Source of the DNA: Isoetes taiwanensis
Taxonomy: Eukaryota; Streptophyta; Lycopodiopsida; Isoetales; Isoetaceae
Length of the DNA stretch: 64,000 nt
NCBI GenBank assembly: GCA_021234155.1
Contig: JAJEKV010000036.1
Span: 13,469,426-13,533,425, forward strand
Reading direction: 5' to 3'
Below the pieces are notes generated by a model that worked only from the letters and a program-made list of their open reading frames with translations, ran no database searches and was not told the DNA's origin. The translations under genes and the position numbers were made by a program. This document shows, one piece after another, positions 41,217-52,790 of this stretch; positions within the stretch are counted from its first letter, which is position 1, and the number at the start of each line of letters is the position of its first letter.

Positions 41217-44200
41217 TTAATAATCATTGGCGGTGTTCATCGAGAGTTTCATAATCATCCGTGTTAATTTTATCAAGGTCAATTTGATCCCCGCTGCTCC
41301 ACCTGTGTCCGACGCCTCACCTTTCTCCGGATGAGAAGCTTCTTCGTCCCGCCCCTTCCGAGATTCAACATCTTGCAAAGTCAAGACTTCCCGCTGGCGT
41401 TGGTCAATGGCCTTTGGGTCAAGCCAGGGGTACATGACGCTTCTCGACCCTACCTGTAATGCCCGCTACGCATTTCATCTTTCCTAACTCATGCTCAGTA
41501 TGTCACACCGATTCTTCCTACATGAAGGGATGCCCTAGAGAAGGCTCCACCGTGAGAAGAAATCTAGTACGATGTTACCTTGAGGGCGAGCTTATCAACA
41601 AGGTAGAACGCAGCTTGCGTGACCAACTGCTTATGCACCGATATTCTCCTTCCATACCCCGCCAACTCCACTTAAACCTCGCCTTGCATGAGTTTTTAGC
41701 CATAACATCGCCCTCACTTCCGATGGCTTCCTTAGGAATAGGAGGAATTTATGGAGCTTTCTAGGATGGTCGCCAAATAGCCCGAGGTCCGTGTCTTCGC
41801 CGCCTCTCCGCCTGCGCCGAAATCCTCGTAGCAAATAGAAGAGCTTGTGGCTCTTTGATTCCCCGAACCACCGTAGCTCCAGTCTCCTCTTCATAGATTC
41901 CTACAAACACTCTTGACCTGATTCTAGTCTTTCAAGTGCACCGCAAACAAAGAGTTATGCTCCTACCGACGAAACATAGAATCCAAGATGTCTCTACATC
42001 CGCCATCTTTGAGACATTATCGAAGAACGCTGTTCTGATCCTCACTTTTTTCAAATTGGAGTAAGTCTGCCTTGCATCTAAACATATCATGTCGGTGTAG
42101 AATCAAGACGCTCGCTTCGAATCCCCCGGCAGCGACATGCTCCACAAACCATCTTGGCGTGTCCTTTTCTCGCTTCAGTCAAGGATTTTTCAATGGACTC
42201 GACAAGGAGAATGGCATGTTACCATGAACTCCCTCTTTGAGTATTCCTTCCTCGCATCCACTTATGGTGGCATACCCCCAAGCCGTAAGTGCTTTATCCG
42301 AGAAGTGGTCTGTGGGCTTTCAGAGGGTCCTCGAATTTCTTGTACTTAGTGCCAATTTGATCCGCAATGAAGTGCATATCTCCTTCTTCATGTAAGCAAG
42401 TACTCTTAAGTTCTCATACCTGCCTTGAAGAAATTATCGCCTTTGTAATCTGGAGGTGACTTTGACGATATATCCCCCGCTTAATGCTTCTTCGAGGACC
42501 TTTCTACAATCATCATAGTCCAAGCCCCTCATGCATCTAAGGTAGTTGTCACCGGTAATCTTTGTCTTTGGCAAAATTGATTACTATAGCTTGACCCCTC
42601 GTTATCCTTAAGTTCTCCCTTCCTCCATTTGTTCCACATCTGGCGGAAGAGTGCATAGACATCATCTGGCATGAAGACAAACCGATTGACATCCTTCGTG
42701 TGTTTGCCCCTCAGAATCTTGTCTGCCATTTCAAGGTAGTGCTGCAAGAGAACTGGCGATTTTAGAATTCCAAATGTTGCTATTTACATCTAATGGCGCA
42801 GCTGCGCTATTTATATCAAATGGCGCAACCAAATTTCAACTCAAAAGGCGCTGCGCCATTTCAACTCAAATGGCGCAGGCGCAGCGCCATTTCGAAAATG
42901 TATGGGTAAGGAGACGAAACGCATACCTTGTACTCGCCACTTCTTGATCGCCCTTTACCAAATAGGGCTGGTCTTCCGCATTCCCGGTAATCGCTATAAG
43001 ATGGTGGATCCGATCCACATATGGTTCCTTGAAGACAGTCTTTGCTACTATATCATTCACATCCACACTCAGCTGAAGAAGGTCCAGGTCACTGATCTCT
43101 CCTGAAAGAACTCTGCATATTCTATAGACATAGATCTTGCTGAGCTCAGCTCTAGCATCCTCTGTCCCCAACTTATCGCACACACACGAGCCGAAAGCAA
43201 AGAATAAATGATTACCATTGATAATATAAAATCTTTTCCGAATCGATCGATTCCTCGTGACCCAACAAAAGAACTCCTTTGTATCCGGATCAAAGGGCAC
43301 TACATCTCGGGCGGAGTGAATACAGGATGTGGATCCTCAAGAAATGATTTGCGAGAGCCTCCTAACATGTTCGGGTTAATAACCCCGGCGGTCATGTTAG
43401 GTGGGGCCTCTTCTAGATCCCGATAGATATTCTTCCGTGTATGTGACTCCAAGGGGAACATATGGCCGTGCTTTTGTATTTTCTTTAGAGTTTCCTCCCG
43501 CCATTTCTTCTTCTTCATCACGGTCCATCTTTAGTTCCTTTCGCACTTGAAGATCTGCAATCTTCTGTAATTTCCTGGCCCTTATCTGTGCTTTGGTTTC
43601 TGGCTTTCTCTTTGCTGGAGTGCTATCTGCTGTGGATGCTACATTTCTTACGTGCTTTGTAGCCTCCTTATTGTCACTAATAGTGCGGTCACTATCAGCA
43701 GGCTTCACATCAGCAGGCTTCTCAGTGGACTTCACGGGAGAATCATGTTTGTGAGCATCAGCCTCATCCATCTTCTCATCCTTATGGTCCTCCCCTTTCT
43801 CAACGTCTCGTCCTTCTTCTTGTTCTGTCTCCCTTTGTACTTCACCACCTCCACCTGTTTTTGTTCCTTTGCCAGCTTTGGTGGCTTGTTTAGTTTTTAC
43901 ACATTTTCTCTGCATCTCTCCCAGCAGCCATCTGCTATCCATTACTGCTGGCATGTTGCCTGAGATCTTTGCTCTTACAATGTAGGACACGGAGTTTTTG
44001 GACATGTCCATTGCCGCTCGCAGAATACCGAATCCTTTGAGGATCTCTACCGTGCCTTTGATATCTGCTTGCTCTCTGGACTCATAAGATGGCAAATGCC
44101 AACCTTTTTTTCTTGGCCGACAAGCTTGCTTGGTCCTTCATGCCGACTCCATCATTGCGTGCTCGTAGCAATCGCCAATCCATGCAATAGAGATCAATGG

Positions 44201-44490
44201 TGCCGCTGACCGATCTTCCATCAGGCAACCAAGAAAGTCAAGTCTTCCTTGTTTCTTGACTTCCCTCATGTTGACAATGATGCCCATCCGGGCCACTACC
44301 GAGGCTCCTTCTTCACTTGCACTGATTTGACAAGGAGGCAAAGTTCTCGCCTTTGTCTCCCTTTGGTTGGGTCTACGCCTTTCACCAAGGGTATGGCTCT
44401 AACGATCTCCATACACCAAGACCTTCCGGTGAGGGACTATGGTCCCCGATGTCACCATCGCTCCATTTCTTCTACAAGACTAGCCACATG
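41217..44490 (-). pseudogene. ParB-like / DNA-methyltransferase-like gene, copy B
   Basis: Fragments in all three minus frames line up with copy A in order: GIIVNMREVKKQGR near 44,260; YESRE and SKNSVSYIVRAK near 44,080 to 43,980; a Lys/Glu linker; a FYIINGNH motif near 43,210; DLDLLQLSVDVNDIVA near 43,050; an intron with diverged dyads (about 42,740-42,925); the methyltransferase-like region; and IVLDFFS near 41,565. The gene ends near 41,217. NGNH and the VLDFFS part of motif I are kept in both copies even though the frame is broken at different positions, so they were conserved before decay. The product cannot be made from this copy as it stands. Confidence 0.6.
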
Positions 44491-44539
44491 GTAAGCATGG
44501 TGAGACAAATGGCCATGTGCTAGAAAGTTAATACAAAGA

Positions 44540-45065
44540 AACATTTTATTTAGATGTGGTGTGCTTATTTAGACTAAATGGCTACTATTTAGTCTAAATG
44601 GCGACTTTTGTTCTATGTAAAAAATAAAAATGGCGACTAAGCCATTTGCTTCTATTATGTAAAAGCTAAATGGCCAGGTGCGCCATTTAGACTAAATAAA
44701 TGGTGCCATTTTAGAAATGGCCTACTGCCATTTAGCTTTTTACTAATAGAGCAAATGGCGCAGCGCCATTTAGCTTTTTACATAATAGAACAAATGGCAT
44801 TTATTTAGACTAAATGGCGCAAATTGCACCATTTAGTCTAAATGGCGCCTCATTTGTTCTATTATGGGTCCCTTCGAAAAGCAAATGGCACAGATGCGCC
44901 ATTTAGATTAAATGGCGACTCGCCATTTTGCTCTTCTATGGGTCCGCTTCTACAAGAACATGAACATACATTATGGAAATGGCGACTGCCCATTTCATAC
45001 ACCGAAAAGAGAAAGGCCGCTACAAGCCCACCCTTCATAATGAAATATGGCGCCGCCGCCATTTC
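44540..45065. repeat. Diverged dyads in the divergent region of copy B
   Basis: About ten AAATGGCG...CGCCATTT or AAATGGCGACTAAGCCATTT-type units lie between the divergent promoters, the same place as the dyads at 22,847-23,130 in copy A. Many have lost parts of the GCGC core. Confidence 0.7.
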
Positions 45066-45419
45066 GCTTACCTAAGACACTACAAATCGATAAGAATAGA
45101 AACAACAAGCACTAACCCGAGAGCCCGCCCCCGGATTTTGATCAAGATTGCGCCATTGTATAAAAGTATAAATGTACAGACCGTATAAATCCTACTCCAC
45201 TTTTTTTTTTCCGAAAGGCCCCTGATCAACAAAGCAGCCAGAGAGAGAGAAGATGCTTGAATAGGAGAGAGAGTGTGTAAGGCGCTAGGGCGCTGGCGCC
45301 GGCGGAAGGCTAAGGCGAAGGCGAGGAGAAAAGAACAATGAAATTGAAAATAAAAATTGAACGGAAAGAAAAGAAAAGAAAAGTCTGGGAAAGAAAAGTC
45401 TGGGAAAACCCGCCCGCCC

Positions 45420-45630
45420 GCCTCTTCAAATTTGCGCTACCGTCCGCTTCGAAAATTTTAAAATTTCGATTTTTCCCTACCGCCAAATTCCCTCTCTACA
45501 AATTTTAAAAATTTGAATTTTCCCTACCGGTCCGCTTTCTCCCGCCGCTCAGCCATTATAAATTTTGAGTCATCCCGCCTGTCTAATCACCCGCCGCTTC
45601 AAATTTGAAATTTGAATTTGCCCGCCAGAG
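45420..45630. repeat. AAATTTTAAAATTT-type repeats in the divergent region of copy B
   Basis: Short repeats joining CCCGCCCGCC- or CTACCGTCCGC-type segments to AAATTTTAAAATTT or AAATTTGAAATTTG. They correspond to the 43-bp repeats at 22,335-22,445 in copy A. Confidence 0.65.
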
Positions 45631-45914
45631 ATAATGGGCCTTTCACCGTCATTGTCGAGGTTCCTTAGTCGATAGCGGCGCTTGCCGCCTTTGGCCAAAA
45701 CTTGTCTTTCTTTTGCGTACCGCTTAGCCCTTTGTCTTCATTCTTTCCTCGCTACCGCTTCTTTTAGCGCTTCGGCTTCATTCTTCAGCGCTTTGGCTTC
45801 ATTCTAGTGGCGCCGTCTTCATTTTTCAGCGCTTTGTCTAGATTCTCCAGCGCTTGTCCGTGACTTGTCCGATTATTCAGCGCTTGTCCAAATTCTTCAA
45901 AGCGATTCTCCGAT

Positions 45915-48900
45915 ATGGCGATCCGAAACGCCAATGACTTCCAGGTTAGTTGCTATTCAGTTCTAGTATGTTAAATGTTTTAGTATGTTTAATGTAGGAT
46001 GTAGGATGTTAAATGTTTTAATATGTTTAAGAGTAGATCTTCTCTATCTTGTTCAAGAGATAAGTTCTCAACAATTGATGTCTTGTCAATCTTGTAGTAA
46101 TAGGAATCCATAACTCTAGCTATTAGATATAGCATTTAGATTGAAGATGCCATTTACCCGTCAATGGGGCATTTTCCTTGAAATGGAGCAAATGCGCTAT
46201 TTTCCTTGAAATGGAGCAAAAGGCCATTTTTTTCTTTTAGATGGCGCAGTGCGCCATTTAAAAGGAAATGGCGCAATGCTCCATTTCAAGGAAAAAATGG
46301 CGCAACTGCCCATTTCAATGAAAATGACGCATTGCTCCATTTCAACGAAAAATGGCCCATTGATTTAAAATGGCGCACCGCGCCCATTTAAAGGTAAATG
46401 ATTTCATCGCTTCATTTCAGAAATGGAGCAAATGCCCATTTGTCTCATGTCGTATAATTTCTTTTCGCATTTTCGCTTTTTTTTACTACGATATGTCATC
46501 GAGGGTTGCATGTCCTTAACAAGTATATATATATGTGTATTGATTCTCACAGAAAAGGCCCCCGCAAACCTTGTCGATGGGGATGTGGTAGTTGCCGGGA
46601 CATGAATTGCATAGAGGCCATCCGCATGGCGGAACATTCCATGGAGCAATGTGGTCGGGAGGTCACCGGCCATAGTGCCCACCCATGTGCTTCCCATTCC
46701 GTGTGAGGGAGCATATAACATTGCCGGGCCGGGGGACATTCATCGAATGGCCTCAAATCAAGTGAAGTACCGTGGAAGGAGCCCCAACTATGTCATCGTA
46801 AACGCCCGATAATCGATACCCCCAACTTGCCTAGTAGTACCTCCACAACATCATCGACTCGTCGACGACGCCCGCCCTACAAAACAAGAAGCGCCACGTA
46901 GAATATGGTGAACCTTGTCGCAATAATACCGTGGTTGGTAAGGGTGTCTTGGTGAATAGAACTTGCATCCATGGGAAGAATGTTGACGACTCAACGTAAA
47001 AGGCAAGTTACCGAGGTCGGTGCCTACACACATCCTTCCGATTCCATGTGATGGCGCCGACAACATTGAAGAGGTCGTGGGCACGCTTATCGAATGGCCT
47101 CGGCAGATATATAAGATATCATGCCATTGATTTAGCTACCCATCACCGACCTCGAATGTAGAATCAGAGAGGCAAAGGTCGATGCGATGAAGAAATTGAT
47201 CCTACAAAGGATCTACGCATTACGCTTTCCTCGCAGATAGCATCGATGATGATGAACCACCACCTAGTTTCTCAAGAACCGATCTCTTGATAAGCATTGC
47301 CACATTCTTCATGCATGTGACCGGCAAAATATGCAGAGGCCATAATTGTCTTCGATCCCCGTGATGCCGTCTGACGATGAATTTTAGGAGACTCAAAGGT
47401 GGGGCTCTATGTGGGAAAAGATCCTTCCCGCACTAATTACGAGGATCTCAAATGTCATGCTTGTGCGTAAAGGCCGCCAGAAAATGCACTTGTACAATGG
47501 GAAAATAGCGATGTGATGATGTCGCAGATGGAAGGACTGCCTCACAACATCCGCAAGCTCGAGAAGCTAAAGAAAATGAGGATATGGAAATAGAATCATT
47601 TGAGGACAACATTCAGGCTCAATTCAAACGAAAAAGGAAGTATACTTACACACATAGGATTCCAAGACAGCCCAAGGGAAAGAGCAAAGAGGAAAGGCTA
47701 TGCTCCACAACTTCAATCAATAAGTTCATGAAGTCTAGTCACGCTGAAAAATATACTGCAAACAAGAAACTTACCAAGCATCAAGTATGTGAATTAAGAA
47801 AAGAATTTTTATCTCAACCATACAATGCAAGGGTTACGTTTTTTTTTTGACGGGCCGAGTGTGACTTACACAGAGAAGGAGAGGACAGATAGTGCTCAAG
47901 GGGATGGAATTGCCCGGCAAGGTGGCGATGGCTTTAGGTATCACTACCAACATTTTACAATTGGAGAAACAGATTTGAAGCAGGTGCAAAGATAGCCAAC
48001 ATGGCAATATCGCTCTAAGAAGCCTAGATCTTCTACACACCGCCAATCGAATGTGTGCTAGACAGATTCATTCAGAGAATGCCGAAAGTATTCCCCATAG
48101 GAGCAAAAAGAGGTAGAGATGATGTAAGAGAAAATGTACTAAGCTTCCTTCCATTCTTAATAAGAAGCTTATACATAAAGAAGTTGGTGCAAATAAGTTG
48201 AAGAGCTTACAGAACAACCAGAGCCTTGAACTCTTTCTATAGTATATGGAAAAGAGAATTTCCGATGTTAGCATTGCAAAAATACAGCCTTCTCTAAATG
48301 CAACATCTCAAGGCCGTAATTAAGCGTAAGCCGGAAAAAAAAAAGATACAAGAGAGAGACGAAATCTTGCAATTCAACGCTTGGCCTCATATGCTAGAGC
48401 AACGCCTTGCGTAAGTCAATATTGGCATTGAGAGCATTGTCACAAATGGGTCTCCTCGAAAATCATCTATGTATAATACATGATAAGATGGATCGTGTTA
48501 AGACTTTAGTGCCTAGAAGTCATCATCTAGCAAAATCAGATGGAGAGGTGATCGCTTGAAGAGCAGCTTGACAGAGCTTTAACTCATGGGCATGGTGGTC
48601 GCGGCATATGGTCATTTCTCACTTGATTTATGGAAAGATGATTCAAACTTCCACATTGGTTCACTTTCTAGAATATTGCATAACTTGGAATTGGTACAAG
48701 AGGACAAGATAGGTGACTTATGTGGAAGTAAGCCCCAGCAGATTGCAAATGGATGCAAGCAAATAAGGATACCAATCCTTTGAAGAACAAACTTGCTTCT
48801 ATGGCGTAAGTATTGCCAAATGCTTCAACTACAACGAATCCCGAGGTGTTCAACCCTCTCCCCAAATCTCTATTTGCAACTTGATAATGCATCGGGGCAA

Positions 48901-50045
48901 AACAAAAATAGGTATGTCTTTTCATACTTATCTTATTTGACTTGGCTTAAGGTCTTTGATGAGATCCAAGTGGGTTTTATGATGGTCGGCCACACCCATG
49001 ATGATATTGATGCTTTATTTGGAAATTTTTCAACCTTGATGAGTTCGTTGGATGCTTTGACACTACCAGAGCTACTTTACTTGTTTAGCAAATGCAATGC
49101 AAAATCCCCAATTCCATACTTTATTGATGAAGTTCCAAATTGAAGGATTTTGTGAAGGGATTCATCCCCGATAAGGGCCAACGCCTGGTTGGGCATAATC
49201 AACCATTGCTCTTCAAATTTAAGATGGCGTGAGATTGGCCTGTTATGCAATACAAAAATGCGCCCTACACATAAAGAGAGTGGCTTCCAAAGAGATTCTC
49301 CAGAGTTAGAATGTGGAAAGAGGATGAACATGGTCAGCCAATGATACCAAGTGGTGTGCCACAAAATATTCCTCCTAGACCAACATTGAAAGATCTTCCG
49401 TGGTTGAAGGATAGCATCAACAAATACATCTCCCTATGGAAGGACATATGTAAGAATCAAGAAACTAGCTTGTTTGCAAGGCAATACACGGCAAGTGTTG
49501 AGTATTGGAGCCAGCTTCTTATCTCTTTGGAGGATGTTGCTCCAGGACGTCCTCAAAATGATGCATTTTGGCCACAAACAAGACAAGTTCCTCTAGAACA
49601 AACAGCATTTGTTCCAGAGGTCGACGTATCTGCATTGGTCACACGACCTTTACCATCTTATTGTGGCCCGCCGATGGTCAGCCCAAAGTTGCCTCTTGAA
49701 GAGTTTGATCCTCACGCACATGTGACAAAGGGTATGTTTGTTCTAGTCAGACCTGGAGATGATAACACTGCCACTTGGTTAGGATATGCAGAGGAGAATG
49801 CTGTTCTTGATCCAGAATCTACATATTTTGGACATATTTTTGTATCGTGGTGGAAGCCTACTGGAGGGGACTACAAAGACTGCTTGACTAAGCGTTGGCG
49901 GCCTAATCCTTCCGATCCTTCAAGGTACGAAAATTTAGATGCCATTCATTATGCTTGGGATGCCAATGGCAAGAGGCCGAAAACAATCCAAATTCCGAAA
50001 TATATTGTAGACATGTGGAAAGACATAGCACATTGTTCATCTTAA
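45915..50045 (+). pseudogene. Transposase gene of copy B (DUF8039 x2, DUF7869)
   Basis: Exon 1 is 45,915-45,944 (ATGGCGATCC...CCAG) with donor GTTAG; exon 2 begins at 46,553 after TCTCACAG. Two degraded DUF8039 domains lie at about 46,553-46,760 and 46,920-47,100, each still ending in an ATCGAATGGCCTC segment. The basic region is open at 47,584-47,850. The CACTA-free insertion site lies at 47,948-47,950. The DUF7869 domain (48,580-50,045) is largely readable: LYLQLDNASGQNKNRY, GFMMVGHTHDDIDALFG, and a C-terminus (49,311-50,045, 244 residues) that is in one frame here but split in copy A. Many small indels lie between 47,850 and 48,600. Confidence 0.7.
46160..46440. repeat. Diverged dyads in the transposase intron of copy B
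   Basis: About eight AAATGGCGC...CCATTT units with changed centres, at the position that holds the five-dyad array in copy A (21,464-21,595). Confidence 0.7.
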
Positions 50046-50199
50046 TACATGAGATCTTGTACTTGTAATACATATCTTTCATCTTAATACATAACATTAC
50101 TATATTTGTGATCATATATAATCGCTACATCTTTAATATATAAATGCATACATGATTCATAGATAAGATGGTCGGCGTGCTTATATGTTGAACAGTGAT

Positions 50200-50439
50200 T
50201 CAATCATCTTCGTGATCTGTAGTAGTGATCCCCGATATCTCATAGCTCATGCGCCAGAAGCCATATCGATGGATCATAACACGAATTGACGCAGGGCAAT
50301 GAATCTCAGCGCCCAAAGCTTTTCTTCGCAGGTAGGGATCAAGAAGAAGATGCCTATCTAGGCAACCAACAAGATCAGAGTGGCTCATTGAGCACTTGAT
50401 CGCCTCGATGTGGTGAATAGAAGAAGGAAAATAATCCAT
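50200..50439 (-). CDS. Small protein 2, copy B (79 residues)
   Basis: An open frame matching the 80-residue protein at 10,653-10,895 along its whole length, with the same MDY start, IEAIKCSMS, DLVGC, IRVMIH and YEISGITTTD end. The promoter block with TTTATAGTGAAGT (TATA box on the minus strand) lies 30-50 bp upstream. It is one of the few genes of copy B without a frame break. Confidence 0.6.
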   Translation of the reverse strand: MDYFPSSIHHIEAIKCSMSHSDLVGCLDRHLLLDPYLRRKALGAEIHCPASIRVMIHRYGFWRMSYEISGITTTDHEDD

Positions 50440-50847
50440 GGGAGACGAATGACCTCTAGCCCCGAATGGAGCTGTTTTTATAGTGAAGTAAAATTATTGA
50501 TGTGAATTATTGGGGTGGACTCAGAAGCCATCATTGAGCGTATACAAGTATCATGTACTGCATGTGTATGATTCTATCATGTACTCAGATTCTATACATC
50601 AACTAATATTCACTATGCTTATATTATATATATCCCAATAACATACACAAATCATAAGTGCTTATATTATTATATCCTTAATGTATATACATATCATAGA
50701 TGATTCACTGGCCATTGCCGCTTGACTAATATAGGTGTGATTGAAAATAAAAGACAGACTTTGCATAGTTCATAGGTACTCATGTCATTATTATATCCTT
50801 AGCGTATAAAGATTCACTCATCATCAACATCAAAGCACGGATGCTAT

Positions 50848-51087
50848 TCACTCAAAGATCTCCCCGATCGGGAAGCCAATAAAGGTGGACCTTAACACGA
50901 GTGAGCTTCCCCGCAAGCACTTTCGCAGACCATCATCTCGCTTTGGACCGCAGCCATGGATCAAGTTTGATACCATTTCAGTAGCATTCACACGCATCAT
51001 TATAGCTAAGGTAGCACCGGGGATTGGATGTTCTCTCGACGGGCGATCGTGCAAAGGAAGCCATGGGAGATGAATGAGCTCTACCAC
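50848..51087 (-). pseudogene. Small protein 1, copy B (decayed)
   Basis: This corresponds to 10,155-10,387 in copy A. The DNA matches through ATGGCTTCC, CTTGATCCATGGCTGC and AAGCTCACTCGTGTT, but indels shift the frame, so the open frame present reads other residues than the original protein. A TATA box (TTTTATAGTG, minus strand) lies at about 51,099. Confidence 0.5.
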
Positions 51088-51239
51088 CGGATGGAGTCGC
51101 TTTTATAGTGAAGTAAAATTATTGATGTGAATTATTGGTGTTCATTGCCTTTATACGAAAGTACCATACATGTATATGATCCAATAATTTCTATGTATAT
51201 ACTATCAATAATTTTGGTGAGTATATACCATCAATAATT

Positions 51240-51509
51240 TTGGTGGGTATACCATCAATAATTTTGGTGGGTATAAATATACATCAAATTGCCGAAAGTG
51301 CAAAGAACATTGGCCTCCGCCTAGCTATGACTTATTCTCGTCTTGAACGTGATTCTATCACTTGCAAGATGAATCATGAGGACTTCAAGCGGTGCCGCGA
51401 AATGAGATATACCGCTTTGAAGACCGGCTCACCACCGCTGTTGCTCTCAATCCCTCGCCATTATTATCCCGATCCCGCCGATGTTATCATCCATCTCCCC
51501 GTGGAATAG
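51240..51509 (+). pseudogene. Small protein 3, copy B
   Basis: Matches 9,657-9,955 of copy A (VGINIHQIAE, IGLRLAMTYS, LERDSITCKMNH, DVIIHLP). The frame is open for 89 codons but ends earlier than the copy A version because of an indel near 51,500. Function unknown. Confidence 0.45.
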
Positions 51510-51629
51510 GGAGTATCAAATGTTCATGATCGAAAGGATCTCCGAGCGCCTTCGCTAGTTCTGATCATTCAGAGTAATAGTAGAAGAATAATATTACTTG
51601 TTATCTTATTGTAATCTGGTTGTGTTAGT

Positions 51630-51822
51630 ATACAACAGGTACACATAACCTTTTGTAATACACATAACCGTAATATAAGTAATAGTAAAATAATAGTACT
51701 TGTTATCTTATTGTAATCTGGTTGTACTCTTATTGTTATCTTATTGTAATCTTATTGTTATCAGGTATACATAACCTTTTGTAATACACATAACCATAGT
51801 ATGCAACAGGTATACATAACCT
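51630..51822. repeat. Subterminal GGTATACATAACC repeats of copy B
   Basis: CAGGTATACATAACC, TACACATAACC and CTTATTGTAATCTGGTTG-type units recur several times, the mirror image of 9,471-9,640 in copy A. The last unit ends at 51,822 and GIL1-like pseudogene sequence starts directly afterwards. Confidence 0.65.
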
Positions 51823-51829
51823 CGGTATT

Positions 51830-52790
51830 TGAATCTAAGATACTAAAGTTGGCCCAAAAGATAGGTCTGCTTCTTTTCGACCTGCGCAAGCTGGCCAAAG
51901 CTTATAATGTGGAGCAAAGTCTGAGAAAAGCTTTGAAAGAAGATTTCTCAGGCTTCTTGAGCTCAAACAAGCAACTTCAGTGCATGGTGAATGAAATGGA
52001 ATGTACGAATGCCAAACAACAGCCTTTAATGAACAGAAGAAAGAAACAGCTTATGGCATGGTGCAGCACATGGAGAAGTGCTACCATCAAGAGATCAGCC
52101 TGCATAAATTTTTGAAGAATGAACTATGTGAAGCCAGAGATTTCAATATGCAGCTTCAGCATAGAATTAATGAGATTGAGGCTGCCACTTCTGTGCTAAA
52201 TTCACAACCTAATTCATAGATAACTCTTTCTCATCTACCATGGTTACCTCCCTTGTTGATGCCTGGGAACAACCTTACACATTTGCTAAGAAAAAATACG
52301 CAGAGTTTTGCTAGGCCCTTCTAGGATTTGCAAAATCTTGTTCAGTGGATTTGAGAATCAGGATTTTGGTTTGAATGGAGGGTATGATGTTTAGATCCTG
52401 AAGAGAGACGTCTGTAGTATCTACGAGAAATTTCGAGATGCAAAAGAACATGATTTGATGAACGATCCTTCCTTTCTTTTGCCATGTTTTGAATATCAAA
52501 CTCTCAATCTTTGCATTGGTGAAGCTACTAAAGATGATGCCCAGGAATCAGGAATCATTTGGAAGCTGCCAAAGGAACACTGGTTGATCCATTAAGTTGC
52601 TTAGTTTTGATTCGAGCTCTGTTGCTGTGTTGTGATTTTGTGATGTTCCTTTCTTTAATGCTCAATTTATGGAAGTTGAAAAAGATGCTTTAGAAATTGG
52701 TTGGTTTTGGTTTTATGGTAATACTTGGATTCGGGTCTGGAATCAAGCTTTCAAAAAATATGTCTAACCCCAAAACTTCAGCTAGACTAG
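51830..52790 (+). pseudogene. Decayed GIL1-like paralogue
   Basis: Broken frames match the GIL1-like protein at 38,034-39,305. Segments are KNELCEARDFNMQLQHRINE (52,120-52,190), AWEQPYTFAKKKYAEF near 52,260-52,310, and GFMVILGF close to the end at about 52,710. Several stops and frame changes separate them. It lies in the orientation opposite to the intact gene, on the other side of transposon B, and its 5' end is missing at the transposon edge. Confidence 0.7.

Larger units (their letters stand above)
40611..51822 (+). mobile_element. Large DNA transposon, copy B (inverted relative to A)
   Basis: Copy B carries the same parts as copy A in reverse order. These are the ParB/methyltransferase-like gene on the minus strand, a divergent promoter region around 44.5-45.9 kb, the transposase gene on the plus strand, three small-protein genes, and a subterminal array of GGTATACATAACC (51,630-51,822). 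It lacks the CACTA insertion. The left edge starts with a 25-bp sequence (AAGCAGAGTTTCATTAAAGT...) also found at the left edge of copy A (9,399-9,423). The right edge abuts a GIL1-like pseudogene. Genes in this copy are more decayed than in A. Confidence 0.7.

Noticed and set aside
43652-43963. Hydrophobic 103-residue plus frame
   Set aside because: Antisense to the charged linker of the copy B ParB/methyltransferase gene.
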